Below the pieces are notes generated by a model. The model worked only from the letters and a program-made list of their open reading frames with translations, made no database searches and had not been told where the DNA came from. The translations under genes and the position numbers were made by a program. A DNA stretch of 64,000 bases from Spirometra erinaceieuropaei. Its lineage: Eukaryota > Platyhelminthes > Cestoda > Diphyllobothriidea > Diphyllobothriidae. Where the stretch lies: contig CACRXP010000152.1 in the NCBI GenBank assembly GCA_902702965.1, forward strand, positions 873,368 to 937,367. The letters run 5' to 3'. How positions within the stretch are numbered: position 1 is the stretch's first letter; each line of letters starts with the position of its first letter. This document shows positions 21,940-33,223 of this stretch, one piece after another.

Positions 21940-22961
21940 AATAAAACGCAAAAGGACTGTGCATCTTGGTATTTATTTTAATTGCGGTGTCCAGAATTAC
22001 TAAGGATCTGGGCATATCATACTCCAAGAGTCTAAATCTCTCGGAGCACTGTGCCTTGATAGTCTCCAAAGCACGCAGAACGACCGGGTTTATCGTCCGA
22101 AACTTTAAAACTAGGGATATCAGAATGCGCCTTTACAACATGTACCTTAGACCTTGTCTGGAATACTGTTCATTTAGCCTCATGCGTGCTACTGAGCGGA
22201 AGAACATAGAATCCGTTCAACAATTTTTTACCAAGACAATTTTAACCCCAGAACACCGACATTTGTCTTACCAAGAACGTTGCCGGCTTACGGGCCTTGA
22301 TCCTTTATGATTCTGTAGATCACAAAAGGGACTATTTTTGCTGTTTAAACTCTTATATAATCACACATTTAACCCACTCACTTCTTTAAGACATCATATC
22401 CACCCACGACGTAACAGTCACCGTGAGGTCTTTTTATTTCTGCCTCTGGCACGTACTGTTAAATATCGCTGTTTCTATTCTGTAAATGCAATTGCTATTT
22501 GGAATGAACTACCCATGAGTGTGAAAACTCTGCAAAATTATCCTTTATTTAAGAGAACTATTACTTGATTTTTGCATTCAGAAAATCTCCCACAAATTTT
22601 GGGTGCTGAATCAACTGATCGACTCTACCGTAGCGATGGCGTTTGTGGTCCCTGACCACTATGGCCGGTTTCACCAGCTGTTCCTCAACGCCTCTACTAT
22701 GACTATCCCCAACTTCATGAAAGGAATTGACGTCCGATAATCTCCGATACCGTGCAACCCCCTCCCCCCTTTGTTGACGTTCGAAAATCTACCGCCAGCA
22801 GGGTTTTTTTCTCCTGAACCCTCCAAACCATAAAAACCACCATCAACTATATTTTTATTTTTCAGGAGTTTTTTTTCACTGCTGGTCGGATTTGTGTTTA
22901 ATCGCTTCCCTTGGCAATGCCTGTAAACTGACATTTAATAAATTAAATTAAATTAAATACT
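21940..22961 (+). mobile_element. LINE ORF2 3' end with (TAAAT)n tail
   Basis: The frame from 21966 reads GISYSKSLNLSEHC, TTGFIVRNFKTRD, YNMYLRPCLEYCSF and LLFKLLYNHTF, ending in AIAIWNELPMSVK. This is the C-terminal region of a CR1/jockey-like LINE. One in-frame TGA lies at 22308-22310. The element ends in AATAAATTAAATTAAATTAAAT at 22938-22959, a short repeat tail typical of such LINEs. It is 5' truncated. Confidence 0.82.
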
Positions 22962-22978
22962 CGGTTTGGGTGCTATTA

Positions 22979-23578
22979 CAGTGCGTGACCGATCTCATGA
23001 AATGTGAGCCAAAATTCTGGAATGCGTTTTCGATTAGGAAGGATTACATAAGTGGGGTTGTTATACTGATTATCTTGCAGCATAACCATATAAAATTTCG
23101 GACTCGCCAGGATGTCGGCTTTGAATGCACTTCTCTTTGACCTCCTGCAGAAACCACACTCGGTAAAAAACGACAACTTTAGCAGCATGCATTTTTCCTA
23201 TTGATTTTCGATGGTCTTATAAATTCAAATATATTTTATAGAAAACATGCTTTCTTTTGCTCATTTGCTAGGAAATTAAGTTGTCTTCATATTTTATGCC
23301 CTAAGAAAGTGTATATTTAAGTTTTAAAAAGTTTCTAATTATGAGATTTTTAAGACCGTGCGATGTCCATGCATGCAAGACCGCACATGTCCGTTTACTA
23401 ATGCTCCTCATCAAATGTACAACACAGTCCGGATCTATTGCAAAATTTCACGAACTATATGTGGTATCTTCTTAAAGGCATAGGGAAATATACGATTTTC
23501 CTCACACGGATAGCATGCACCTTGTAGACTACAATTGCTAAACGCTGATTCAATGGCAGATCAGGCTGAAAATTATTC
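22979..23578. mobile_element. Long-TIR element, half copy
   Basis: Begins TA|CAGTGCGTGACC, follows the left arm and the spacer, and is lost near 23578, before the right arm. It lies 18 bp after the end of the LINE tail. Confidence 0.75.
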
Positions 23579-23579
23579 G

Positions 23580-24180
23580 TCTCTTCTCGATTGTGTTTGC
23601 ATGAAAGATCGAAATTCCGTGGAGGATCTGTCAATCTGAAAATACACGGTGCGGGAAATTGTGGAAACGTGACTGCCTTCAACAGGTTCACAATGACAGT
23701 GGCGGTAATTGCTATAGCTGTGAAATCAAATAGTAAAATTTTTCACAAGATACTTAGTATTTTCCATAGTGATAGACGTGGGTGATTGAACATCACGTAA
23801 TCGAACGGCGCATTCTGAATGTAAAGTTAATGAGGACACTGTAAAATGTGTGTTAGTTCGCAAAATCAAAACTCTGCGGGAATCGTTTGGTCCAGAAATA
23901 CACGAAGCGAGGTAAGTGAGGAGATGCCGACCTATCGTGAAATTCACGACAGTACGGAGTGTAGCATTTAAACGCAAACTAACGGCGTGAGAATTAGGAG
24001 AAGCAAATTCTATTCATCGAAATGAAACGCACTGTGTTATTACAGGTTGACGAGGACTGACGACAACCATTTACGGAGTGACTATTCTCTATTTTCCTCA
24101 AATGCCTCGATTAGTTAACGCCTCAATGCACAGCACCTCCATCACAGCACCAACGCGGTCAGACTCAAGGACGCTTAATC
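23580..24180. other. Upstream flank of FABP3, no gene recognised
   Basis: Small ORFs only. Nothing is recognised before the stretch shared with FABP1 that begins near 24150. Confidence 0.35.
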
Positions 24181-24234
24181 ACTAACAATCAGGGTGAAAA
24201 CAGCATCCTCTTTGTCGGTGTAGGCACATCTGAC

Positions 24235-24301
24235 TATATAAAGCACAGCTGAATACCACGGAGGTTGTCCTACTTTCTGTCTCAGTTGAAGCTACTTCAG
24301 C
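24235..24301 (+). promoter_or_regulatory. Core promoter and 5' leader of FABP3
   Basis: TATATAAA at 24235-24242, leader block at 24252-24270 and CTACTTCAGC before the ATG. About 90 bp upstream (from 24150) is shared with FABP1. Confidence 0.75.
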
Positions 24302-25738
24302 ATGGATGCCTTCTTTGGAACATGGAAAATGAAAGACAGCGATGACGTGAGTGCCATAGCTGAAAGCCTGGGGGCCAAAATATCTAAAGAGCAATTGGCC
24401 CAAATGTCGAAGTCGTCCATGACCTTCTCACGTGCCGACGACGGTTACTGCATGCATATAGATGTCGGTACAAAAACCCACGATACGAAATTCAAGCTGG
24501 GCGAGGAGTTTGAGCACACTACATTGGATGGACGGCACGTTAAGGCAAGATCCTCCCCTCTGTTACTTCCTTTTCAATGCTTGTGTTACTGAAATATCTC
24601 TAAGTTAAGTCAGTGCTGTTTAACCCAAAAGAGCTCAAAGCCAGCTGCGGCTACTTATTTTAATCAGAGGAGACAGCAATGCAATTCTCACTGTCCCCAG
24701 TTACGTGATTCCGTTTTGAAAATTCAAAGATGGTTGACAACAAACGGGCAAATTGTTTGATACTGACTGTAATGCTCATTTTCCGGAACACATTAAATGA
24801 AATGCTGTGCATAACTATATGTATACGTAGTATGTCTGCTTTCGAAAAGTTAGGAAATTCAAATCGTGGTTTCAGTGACTGCTCCATCATTCTCGCTTGT
24901 TTCGTTAAATTCCGGGCAAATGACTGCGATGATGGATGACAGAAAATATAGACAGAGAGTAGTTTTAAAAACAAAGCACTTATGCTCATATACTTTTCAG
25001 ATGCTCATAAAACTGGAAGGCAAAAAGTTGACAATTGATCAGAAAGGAGACAAAGACATGCTCATCGAGAACGTTGTGGATGGTAATAATTTAACCATGG
25101 TAAGTATCAGTCTGTCCGTACGCCCCTTCTTTAATGTAGCAGATGATAGGGGCTTTCGCATGTAACGAGCGTGAAGAGCAAGAATGCGTGAATTCCCCCT
25201 ACCATAAGCGGCTGGCCAGATTTCACGAACGGCACGCTACCAGAACAAAACCCTGACAAACAACTGCAAGAGACAATGAAACCTGCCTGATTCATAAATT
25301 ATTGTGTCTTAAAAAGTTGCTGGCTGCCGTAGTGGACAGCATATATGTCGTTGATGGGATTTCACTTATTTCGTGGGGCCTTCGAAGAACACTGGTGGAG
25401 GACTCGAAGGTTCAAAAATCAGAAGGCAAAAATGACAGTTATATGGACGTATTTTACTGAGATGATGGAAATGCACAATGAAGAAGCTTGCGACTGCCTC
25501 AGGTACAAATCGGGGGATTATGGTGTGTGCGGCTGCGAAATAAGATCCTACCGCTGAGGAAAGAGCGAGGGGGATTGAGTGAAACTGGGATTTTCATTTG
25601 GTCAGAGTGTTTTCAGTCATTTCCCTTGCCGAAATTTCGCCCAGCAGCGAACTCATTCTCAAATCTCCGTTTTTTTCCATTTTGCAGACAATGAAAGTGG
25701 GTGACGTCTCTTGTGTTCGACACTACATCAAGGCTTGA
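24302..25738 (+). CDS. Fatty-acid-binding protein, copy 3 (3 exons)
   Basis: Exons are 24302-24544 (81 codons), 25001-25099 (33 codons) and 25688-25738 (16 codons plus TGA), all phase 0, giving 130 residues. It begins MDAFFGTWKMKDSDD and ends GDVSCVRHYIKA, with the R-x-Y pair. Exon 1 again ends GTTAAG|GCAAGA. Intron 1 closes with TTTTCAG; intron 2 runs from GTAAGT to TTTGCAG. This is the cleanest of the three copies, with the best exon 2 donor. Its introns are recognisably homologous to those of FABP1 and FABP2 (for example GTCGTTGATG(A/G)GATTTCACTT in intron 2), pointing to duplication of the whole gene. AATAAA is at 25752-25757. Confidence 0.93.
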
Positions 25739-25751
25739 ATGTAAAAAGATT

Positions 25752-25757
25752 AATAAA
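25752..25757 (+). terminator. FABP3 polyadenylation signal
   Basis: AATAAA 14 bases past the stop, in the same context as FABP1. Confidence 0.75.
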
Positions 25758-25924
25758 TGGAAATTTATTTTATCACAGCATTTTCTTCTGCTCTGTGGAT
25801 AAAACTTGCATGGGGTTCGCATCCGTCGTTTACCATTTGAAAAGTCAATTTTGCAAACACGTGTTTTCGGTACTTCATCGTGAGGCCAAAACAATTACAC
25901 AGAAGTAGAAAATATGCGAAGTTC

Positions 25925-26375
25925 ACGGGTGCTTCATACACAAGGAACTCAGTACTTATAGGATGCAGTCGACATGCTACCAAATACCCATCAATATTTA
26001 CGGCTCCTGTCCCCCCCGCTCACCTTTCATCTGGAACGTTGCACTTGGTGTAATGATGGTTTGACGGCCGACATTCGCGTCGTTAATTGCTGCAATTTCA
26101 TCACGTGTGTGTGATGATTGCTCGACCATCTGACCCACCAATCCTGGCGTTGGGAACAGTGTTTACCTATGCGCTCGCCGCGTGGCTGACAACTCCGCCT
26201 AGGCGAAGCCTCATCACCGAATATGGAAAGGGAAGGTCGTCGCACATTTAAGGGACTGGGGTCTGTGAACCATAACTCAAGTAGCTCGCGGTTAACGCGG
26301 TTGTCACCTCTAGCGGGAATTTCGACCTTTTTGAATTTGAATGTGTGTTGGGAAGTCCAATTTCTAGATAGATGT
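25925..26375 (-). mobile_element. PLE 3' end, decayed
   Basis: The - strand frame at 26027-26380 contains HTFKFKKVEIPARGDNRVNR and LLELWFTDP, the last part of the PLE endonuclease. A frame change follows, then pseudo-LTR sequence with TATAAGTACTGAG. It is truncated before the hammerhead position. Confidence 0.75.
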
Positions 26376-26399
26376 GGCAATACATGGGGAATGCAATGA

Positions 26400-27250
26400 G
26401 GTCATACATTTCCGCAACCCTTAGTTAAATTGTAAACAATCACTGATCCACTGATGTTCCATGCTGTGTAGACGTAATCGCGCCTGACGAGAATTACTTG
26501 CAAACGAAACCTGCTTATCTATACTAATTCCTTCCTTCCAACTCCCATCACGATGCCCATTCATGTGAGTGATCGTTCATATCTACCGCCAATGCTCCTA
26601 TCCCGTTTGTTCGCACCAGACCGTCGTTTGCCTAATAGACTGTCAGTTTCGAAAACGTGCAAAGAACAAGGCGTCAGGGAATCCCATTTGTGCCATTAAA
26701 TTCTGCATGCTGTCTTACCTCGAGAGAGAGAGAGAGAGAAGGACAGCCGCAGGTCACATTTAAAATAGAATTTCCATTGAAGTCATTTTCCAAAGAGATA
26801 TCCGTCGATAGCAGTACTCGTACGTCATTTCCAACATGGTGAAAATTCCAGCTTAAGATCATGCATTTTGCCGGCCCCATTAAAGTGGCGCGCATGTTTT
26901 CCTAGATATTTTTACTGTTCTCATGATATAGACCATTTTTAATAGGAAATATATCTTCTATACAGGACAGGAGTCTTATTCTATATCGATGCATGTGCAA
27001 TGAAACATTTCCGGTTCTTACAAAATCTTCGCGGGTAAGTATCGTTACTCTGCCCACGCCTGTGGACAGGCATTTTGTGAAACACGGTAAAATGACACGG
27101 GAAATAATCACTTCGGAATTTTTAATGAATATAAGCGTTGGATTAAGAAATAATGATCTGAACAAAGAAGCATGTAGGGACATCATCAACACTGACAGAG
27201 GCCTTTACGTAAACAAATAACTTCAATTTCTAGGAAACTCATATTGCACA
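26400..27250. repeat. Dispersed repeat A, copy 6
   Basis: Closely resembles 10855-11600, including ATGCTGTGTAGACGTAATCG and a (GA)n tract at 26722-26738. No gene is recognised. Confidence 0.55.
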
Positions 27251-27329
27251 CGTGCTTTTGATGCATATATTCCGCAATAAAATACTGAGGATATTAATGT
27301 CTTGATGAATGGGGACGTAAAAGAAAGGT

Positions 27330-28000
27330 CACTGAAATCTATCTCACTATGGTGCGTATTTTCCGCAGATCGTTTCCAATACACTCAGCCAAATGAAACC
27401 AGGTCACACTGTTGGAATTGACTTGGCACTACGCTACCTGCCAATTAGTTTTCGACCTCCGCAAGAGTAGTCTTTTCTACTCGGGTGCTCGTTTAATATC
27501 TTTTGGATGTGGCGACAGTTGAATACTGGTACAACCGACAGGTGGATCTAGGGCGTCCCGAACCACGCATGAAATAATCGAGGTAGTTAAGGGCCGCAAA
27601 AACAAATCAAATTTGTTGTTCAGCTGCCAGCCTGAAGCTACCAGCCACACTTGTTATTTCATTGCACCTGGCACTTACAATCGATGCCATCGAAGACGCA
27701 GCCAATTATAGCGTAGCATTTACGACTGGTCCTTCAGTAGCCTGCCCTCAATTTTAGGAGTCTGGGTCTGAATTCAGGTTAAAACTTATGCGCAGCAAGA
27801 TGTCTCTTCTTGTTGACGAATACATCTTCTCTCCCCCGGCCCTCCTCCCTCCCAGACCGTCGCGTATTCCCCACAGCACGTGAGCACGCAGGTTTTGTCT
27901 CAATATACATATCAGCTAGCAAAAAATTTAAAAAGTCTCGTAGTAACAATCGGAAGAGGGTCTCCAAGCATCTGTTTCATAGAAAGAATACCTACTGTAG
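27330..28000. repeat. Dispersed repeat B, copy 2
   Basis: Shares with 28190-28560 the stretch GAATTGACTTGGC / GGAATTGGCTTGGC, CGACCTCCGCAAGAGTAGTC and ACAGGTGGATCTA. Shares with 14935-15140 the block from GCATTTACGACTGGT to the CATATCAG stretch. Confidence 0.6.
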
Positions 28001-28189
28001 CTATTTGAGTAGGCATTATCCCTATATTTTTGTTGTTTCATCTAACCTGCAGTCATCGGCATGCTGCCTCACGCTATCATAGCATTTTTCCTTTTCTTTT
28101 CCTTCGACTACCTATGCAGACAACAGGGTAATTTGACTCATGTGGATCACTAGTCTAAGAGTAAAGTTAATCCACTTTACGAGAGCAAC

Positions 28190-28935
28190 AGGAGCACTGA
28201 ACTGGGCCACTCTGTTGGAATTGGCTTGGCGCTACGCTACGTGCCATGTAGTTTTCGACCTCCGCAAGAGTAGTCTTTTCTACTCGGGTGCTCGTTCAAA
28301 ATCTTTCGGATGTGGAGACCGTTTCATACTGGTACGACGGACAGGTGGATCTAAGGTGCCCCGAACCACGCGAAGAATAATCGAAGTAGTTAAGGACCGC
28401 AAAAACAAACCAAATTTTTCATTCAGTTGTACATTTCAGAATTTTGGTCAACGCTTCGTGAGATAGCACACCTAATGCAACGAATGAGCCAGTCTGAAGC
28501 TGCCTGGCACATTTCTCAGTAGCCTGCTTTGGTTTAATAGGTCTGGATCTGAATTCAGGGTGACGGCTTCTGCATTACTCTCAGACGTAGCAGAATGTCT
28601 CTTCTTATTTACGAGTATTTCCTGTACCCCCTCTTAATCCTGCCGTCCCCCACACAACCCGCACAGTAAGTGATCACGCGGGTTGTCTCAAAATGCATAC
28701 AAGACAGGAAAAATTTTAAAAATTGAAATCCTCCCCTACATTGACTGCCAAAAATAGACAGAATTGTAGATTCGCTCATGTGGACCATCGATTTAAAGAT
28801 ACAGCTAGCCCCCTCTTTAGCAAAAACTTCAATTCCCAAATACTGCTGACCAATGCTACAAACACCCAGCGCCTATCCACATGCCTGCTCGACCAACTGA
28901 CGACCAGAGAGCCCGTCCGATTGGTCAGTCCTCAC
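28190..28935. repeat. Dispersed repeat B, copy 3
   Basis: Second of two nearby copies. Its later half parallels 15130-15370. The ORF at 28881-29771 starts in it but is mostly PLE. Confidence 0.6.
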
Positions 28936-29078
28936 CTTTAAATCCACCGTCATGTCAACTCACCCGAATCGCTGATCCCCGCGCAGACCATAGCTGTCAC
29001 CGGAAACATTGTAGATTTCAACCCATCCACTTACTCGTCCAGTCTCTCCACCAAAACCAGCAGTACCGATGCAAGTGG
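28936..29078 (+). mobile_element. LINE 3' remnant, copy 3, left part
   Basis: Matches 4975-5100 of LINE copy 1 (the stretch with CACCGG(G/A)AA and CCATCCACTTACTCG-like sequence). It is cut by a PLE and resumes at about 29965. Confidence 0.5.
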
Positions 29079-29964
29079 ATAATAAGTAGAAGCGCTCGCT
29101 CAAACAATAGCTTTGTTTGCCTGACGTTTCGAATGACATACGAGATGAGCAATGAAATCGTACCCGACCCCCAATTCTGGCGAGCGATCCCGTACATCAG
29201 GAAGGTCTCTGAGGCCGTTAGTCGCCTTCTCACACTAATTGGGGGTTGGAATTGCATACAGACCGGAGGCCACCATAAGGCGTCAGCTTATGAGACCGAA
29301 AGACCCACTGCCACGGCAAGAAACATCTGGAGTCGTTTACCGGGTCTGGTGCAGTTACGAGCAAAGCAACTACGTCGGAGAAACTGTAAGACTGCTACGG
29401 ACGCGAATTTCCGAACACCCGGCAGCGGTGCTGAGGTCACGGTCCATTCGACGAGACCCGGTCACACATTCAAGTTCGATGAGGCCGAAATTGCCCTGAG
29501 ATTGGATAATCGCGTGAGCCGCGACTTGATTGAGTCATGGTTCACGGGACCTCAATCTATCAACAAGTGCAACGACATCCCTACTCCATATTTCGTGCTG
29601 AGACATAGGCTGGTCAAGGTAATTGACCACTCGGGGAGTGCGCAAGCCGGTGAGCCAGATGGCCGAGTTATCAGCACGCCAGCATCCAACACGGGTGATG
29701 AGGTGTCAGCAATTAACAACTTGCATGCCGGCTATCAAGCAATTAGCGCACCAGCGGGCATCCATGCTTGATGAAGGGGAGCGCGGTTAATTGCTGTAGG
29801 TATGCGGTAGTATAGCGACTGCATATTATAAATACTGCAACATCCTGTGCACGAGTCACTCGTTTCTGTCACTGTCTCTGATACTGGGTTTAAGTGAGAA
29901 TGCGAGTAGTCGGGCGAATAAAGCCCTTGTTCGAGGGATCGCTTCTACATCTTATCAACCGGCA
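29079..29964 (+). mobile_element. PLE with GIY-YIG endonuclease, inserted in a LINE
   Basis: The body is on the + strand: AIPYIRKVSEAVSRLLTLIG at 29190, then in another frame ETSGVVYRVWCSYEQSNYVG (29320), and back to TFKFDEAEIALRLDNRVSR and LIESWFTGPQSINKCND. At least two frame changes disable it. TATAAATACTGCA lies at 29828-29840 and a hammerhead relic at 29871-29924. The left end (29079-29130) is an inverted piece of the same pseudo-LTR, with GCCTGACGTTTCGAATG; its junction to the body falls within hammerhead stem II. Confidence 0.82.
29871..29924 (+). ncRNA. Degenerate hammerhead ribozyme of a PLE
   Basis: CTGATAC replaces CTGATGA and GAGTAGTC replaces GAAACGTC. Position and flanks (AATAAAGCCC) identify it, but the core is lost. 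Confidence 0.6.
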
Positions 29965-30330
29965 GTGCCACTGGCATCGCGGGTTCAGTTCCCACCTTCC
30001 CGCATTGTGGTTTCGCTTTTGCAGCCCAAACCGTCCTTTACTGTGTCACAGTGTGACCGTCGAATCACTGCCGGAAGCGCCTACATACACCTGTCACGCC
30101 CGCCTCACCTGTCCACGCTGCCCCAGGACGGTTGGTCATCGCAGAGGCCTGTTCGGCCGTATGCATCTCCTTGAAAATTGTTTGATAAAAACCGCAGCCC
30201 AGACCCCATCATCACACCTCTCGCTGCCTGTCCACACCCATATGATAGTTCGACCGTCGATTTCGACGATGTCTACTGTGCGCAGCACAGCGGGATGGGA
30301 GCAGGGACGGTGACTTGTTCGTAAATTAGT
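29965..30330 (+). mobile_element. LINE 3' remnant, copy 3, right part (C2H2-like tail)
   Basis: The frame near 30075 reads LPEAPTYTCHARLTCPRCPR and then GHRRGLFGRMHLLE, a Cys2-His-type tail typical of flatworm LINE ORF2 ends. It continues the LINE broken by the PLE at 29079-29964. Confidence 0.6.
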
Positions 30331-30450
30331 TTATAGTGATAGTAGACTTGCACAGCATCCACCGCACTACCTCCACCTCCTCCACCACCTGGACTAGGTA
30401 TCAAGACAGAGTCAAGAAGACCAGAGGCAGGGGAGGGCGCAGGTGGATGG
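30247..30450. repeat. Dispersed repeat C, copy 1
   Basis: Shares GTTCGACCGTCG, TGACTTG, TAGTTTA, TAGACTTGCACAGCA and GAGTCAAGAAGAC with 35306-35480 and with the flanks of the element at 40451-41414. Confidence 0.6.
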
Positions 30451-30696
30451 CGCGGTCAAGCCCGCACCTTGGCGTTCCACTCTGCACAACAAATAATCAG
30501 GTTTTTGATTAACAACAATGGGGGGGGCAGGGATCCCAGTGTGCGCGACGCACTCCGGCAGCCGGGTTCGCCACCGCACCCCAAAAGTGTTATCAGTTGT
30601 TACGGTGCGCGACTCCGATAACGCCTGCCGGAGTCCAATATGGACCCGTGTTGGTCCAGTGCATCTAACACATTGACCGCTTGGGGAGCACACCAA

Positions 30697-30721
30697 AATC
30701 ATCATCATCATCATCATCATT

Positions 30722-30797
<76 letters not shown>

Positions 30798-30854
30798 CCA
30801 CCACCATCATCATCATCATCATCACCACCACCACCATCATCATCATCATCATTA
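30697..30854. repeat. (ATC)n microsatellite
   Basis: About 155 bp of ATC repeats with a few ACC interruptions. The His-, Ser-, Met- and Asp-rich ORFs through it are artefacts of the repeat. Confidence 0.97.
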
Positions 30855-30869
30855 ACAACAACCGACTGA

Positions 30870-31190
30870 CAGGCTCCGATAATCGACCGGCACCGGGGTG
30901 AGCGAAACAAGCATTGGAAATTCATCCCCACGGGAAAGCACGGCATTCCTCATATAACTCTTTGGAGCTAAGTGTATTGGTGTGGAAGGATGTTAACTGG
31001 TGGGATAAGTCGGTCTTTTTTCAGTACTGACCTCCTGACAGCAGTGGCCCTTTTTGAATGTGGTCTTCATGGTAGTCCCGCTGATAGGAGATCGGGATAA
31101 CCCCTCCAATCGTCCGGACCAGGCTATGGGCCCTGCCAGCCACCGCGCCTAACCTGATTGCCATTCGGTCTAGAAGCTGACAGTTGGCTG
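30870..31190. other. Intergenic, no feature recognised
   Basis: Nothing recognised between the microsatellite and repeat D. Confidence 0.35.
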
Positions 31191-31194
31191 ACGT

Positions 31195-31450
31195 ATGAGC
31201 TCACTGCTGTCATCCGAAGTAAGTGAGGAGTGCAAAAAGACCATCCAGAAACATCCGGGGAGTGTTGTCGATGCTACCGAAATTCCAAACAAAAAACAGT
31301 CTGTGAAGCCTCGCCTCCCGTGGCACAACCAGCCAACTCGAGCATCACGTAGTCACCCACAGCTGACGACTACGTCCAGCCGCTCCCTTCATCATTTACT
31401 ACTCCATTAAGTTGTTCCGTTCGCAGAACCCTAGCCGAATCAAGCATAGA
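31195..31450. repeat. Dispersed repeat D, copy 1 (uninterrupted)
   Basis: Parallels 32395-32436 plus 32717-32945, with GTAAGTGAGGA(G/A)TGCAAA, GATGCT(A/G)CCGAAATTCC and AGCCGCTCCCT(T/C)CATC. In the second copy a SINE sits in the middle. Confidence 0.65.
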
Positions 31451-32390
31451 ATGGCGAACTCCCCTCCGCATCCTATCGATCGGGTTTCGATGAAACGCAG
31501 ATATCATATCACTGACGGATGCACCTACCCGCATAAGATGTCTCCCCTTCTTCTTTTCAAACTATATCGCAATGATTAGTGCATAGGCGATGGATGGTAC
31601 CTTGTTGGTCGTCGAGATGTGTTGCATATAACTACATATACGCATGCATTGCTCGGGTAGAATGTGATTGCGTCAGGGGAACTTTACGATAATCGCCGCA
31701 CCCTCTCCTACCTCATCCAGTCAGGACGGCCGGAGGTGAACTCGGCCGAAAATGCTAGGGCCCGTCTGCGCGCGCCACACACGAGCCTTTTGGAAGCAAG
31801 GGGGCGTCGGATCCCATCTAAGCGGGAGTGCCAGTGTTGAGAAGCTCAGACCGTTGGCTGATGCGTGTAGTTGTGGCGGCTAGCCATCATGACTGGCCCG
31901 GCGTCATTGTTCGAGACCTCGCTGCCTCAAGGTCATTCACCCTTTGCAGCGACCGTCCCAGACGAGCTGACCTGAAGTCACACGACCAACAGCTCGGGCA
32001 TATCTGCGTCCGCGCAGTCGCAGCTGCCCCCCATGCGGCCACTTGGACGCGTCACCCCCTGCAATCAGCAAAACAAGCCACTGGCACTCCACCCCTCGGA
32101 AAATGTAACACAAGCTGACTGGCCACCACTTGAGCTTGGCCCACGAGCCTACAAAAGCGGCTGCCACCATTATCACAAGGACTCTCAGGCCTGACTGGAC
32201 GCAGTCAACATCAGCCCTGGCTTCGCCCGTGGCCACTGCCGCCACTCCGGGTTCTGTGCACAATAAACCCCTCATTCTGGTGCCTTCTGTCTTCTTCCTT
32301 CCAATCTGTGATTTGACCTGATAATGGTAGCGCACAGAGCACTTACCCTCTCTTCTGGGCCGCTACATAGTCACCTCTGCCATCCAAAAC
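31450..32390. other. Intergenic, no feature recognised
   Basis: GC-richer stretch with overlapping ORFs on both strands (for example 31828-32118 + and 31937-32335 -). None has a recognisable domain. Confidence 0.35.
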
Positions 32391-32436
32391 GAGTGTGACC
32401 TCGAGGTAAGTGAGGAATGCAAAGAAGACAAGGACT

Positions 32437-32716
32437 CGAGAAAGAGCCCTTAAGGCACAACGGAACGAGTGAGTTCCGTATGAACGAGCGGTGAGCGCTC
32501 CCTAACACTTTATATTCCCGATCGAAAACCGACAGGGCAACGGGCTCGTGACCCGGTGAGTAGAGGCGTTGACTTCTAAACCAACAGGTCGCGAGTTCGA
32601 GGCTTGGGTGTTCCACACTTCGGGCTTGGGTATGGCTGGCTGACGACGGCTAATAAGCCAGAAATGGCCATTCCAGTCTCCCTTGTCTATGTCGGTAATA
32701 TCATTCTGCCTAAAGG
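32437..32716 (+). mobile_element. tRNA-Arg-derived SINE, copy 1, with target duplication
   Basis: This 280-bp element is flanked by CAAGGACT on both sides (32429-32436 and 32717-32724). The tRNA-like part at 32540-32610 contains GAGGCGTTGACTTCTAAACC, resembling the anticodon arm of tRNA-Arg(TCT), and GGTCGCGAGTTCGAGGC, a B-box-like promoter element. A 5' head (AAGGCACAACGGAACGAGTG) and a 3' body (GCCAGAAATGGCCATTCCAG) follow the family found at 42.6, 61.0 and 63.4 kb. Confidence 0.78.
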
Positions 32717-33209
32717 CAAGGACTATCCATAAGCAGTCGGAGAAAGTTATTGATGCTGCCGAAATTCCCAACAAAGGACAGACGATGAAGTCCCCTCTCC
32801 TGTAAGATAACTCACACACAGACTCGACTACTACGTAGTCACCAGCGACTCACGACTACGTAGAGCCGCTCCCTCCATCTTCCGCCGCCCCAGTTAGTCA
32901 CTCAATTGGCAGAACTCTAGGCAAAGCAAGCAGAGAATGTTGGTCCACCTACTGCGGATCCCGTAACTCCAACCTAAGATTGTTTTCCGTCCAACAATAG
33001 CTCGTTTAATGGCGTGCTTTCCGAATTCATAGATCAATCTTTAGAATACTGTCAAACTTCCAATAGCGATAGACCTTCTAGAGCCAGTATGAAGATTACA
33101 TAAACTGAAACGACCGTTATTTCAAAGTTATCTGCTGATCCAGGGTGCCTGGAAAACAGTGATGGGTTTCTTAATGGTACTCAAGGAGGACGCAATGTTT
33201 GGAAAATAC

Positions 33210-33215
33210 TTTATT
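33210..33215 (-). terminator. TRMT10 polyadenylation signal
   Basis: AATAAA on the - strand, eight bases past the TGA at 33224-33226. Confidence 0.65.
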
Positions 33216-33223
33216 TGGCCGCC

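Noticed and set aside
30412..30946. Long ORFs rich in His, Ser, Met or Asp across the (ATC)n tract
   Set aside because: They exist in several frames on both strands only because the trinucleotide repeat has no stops. No flanking domain or splice signals.
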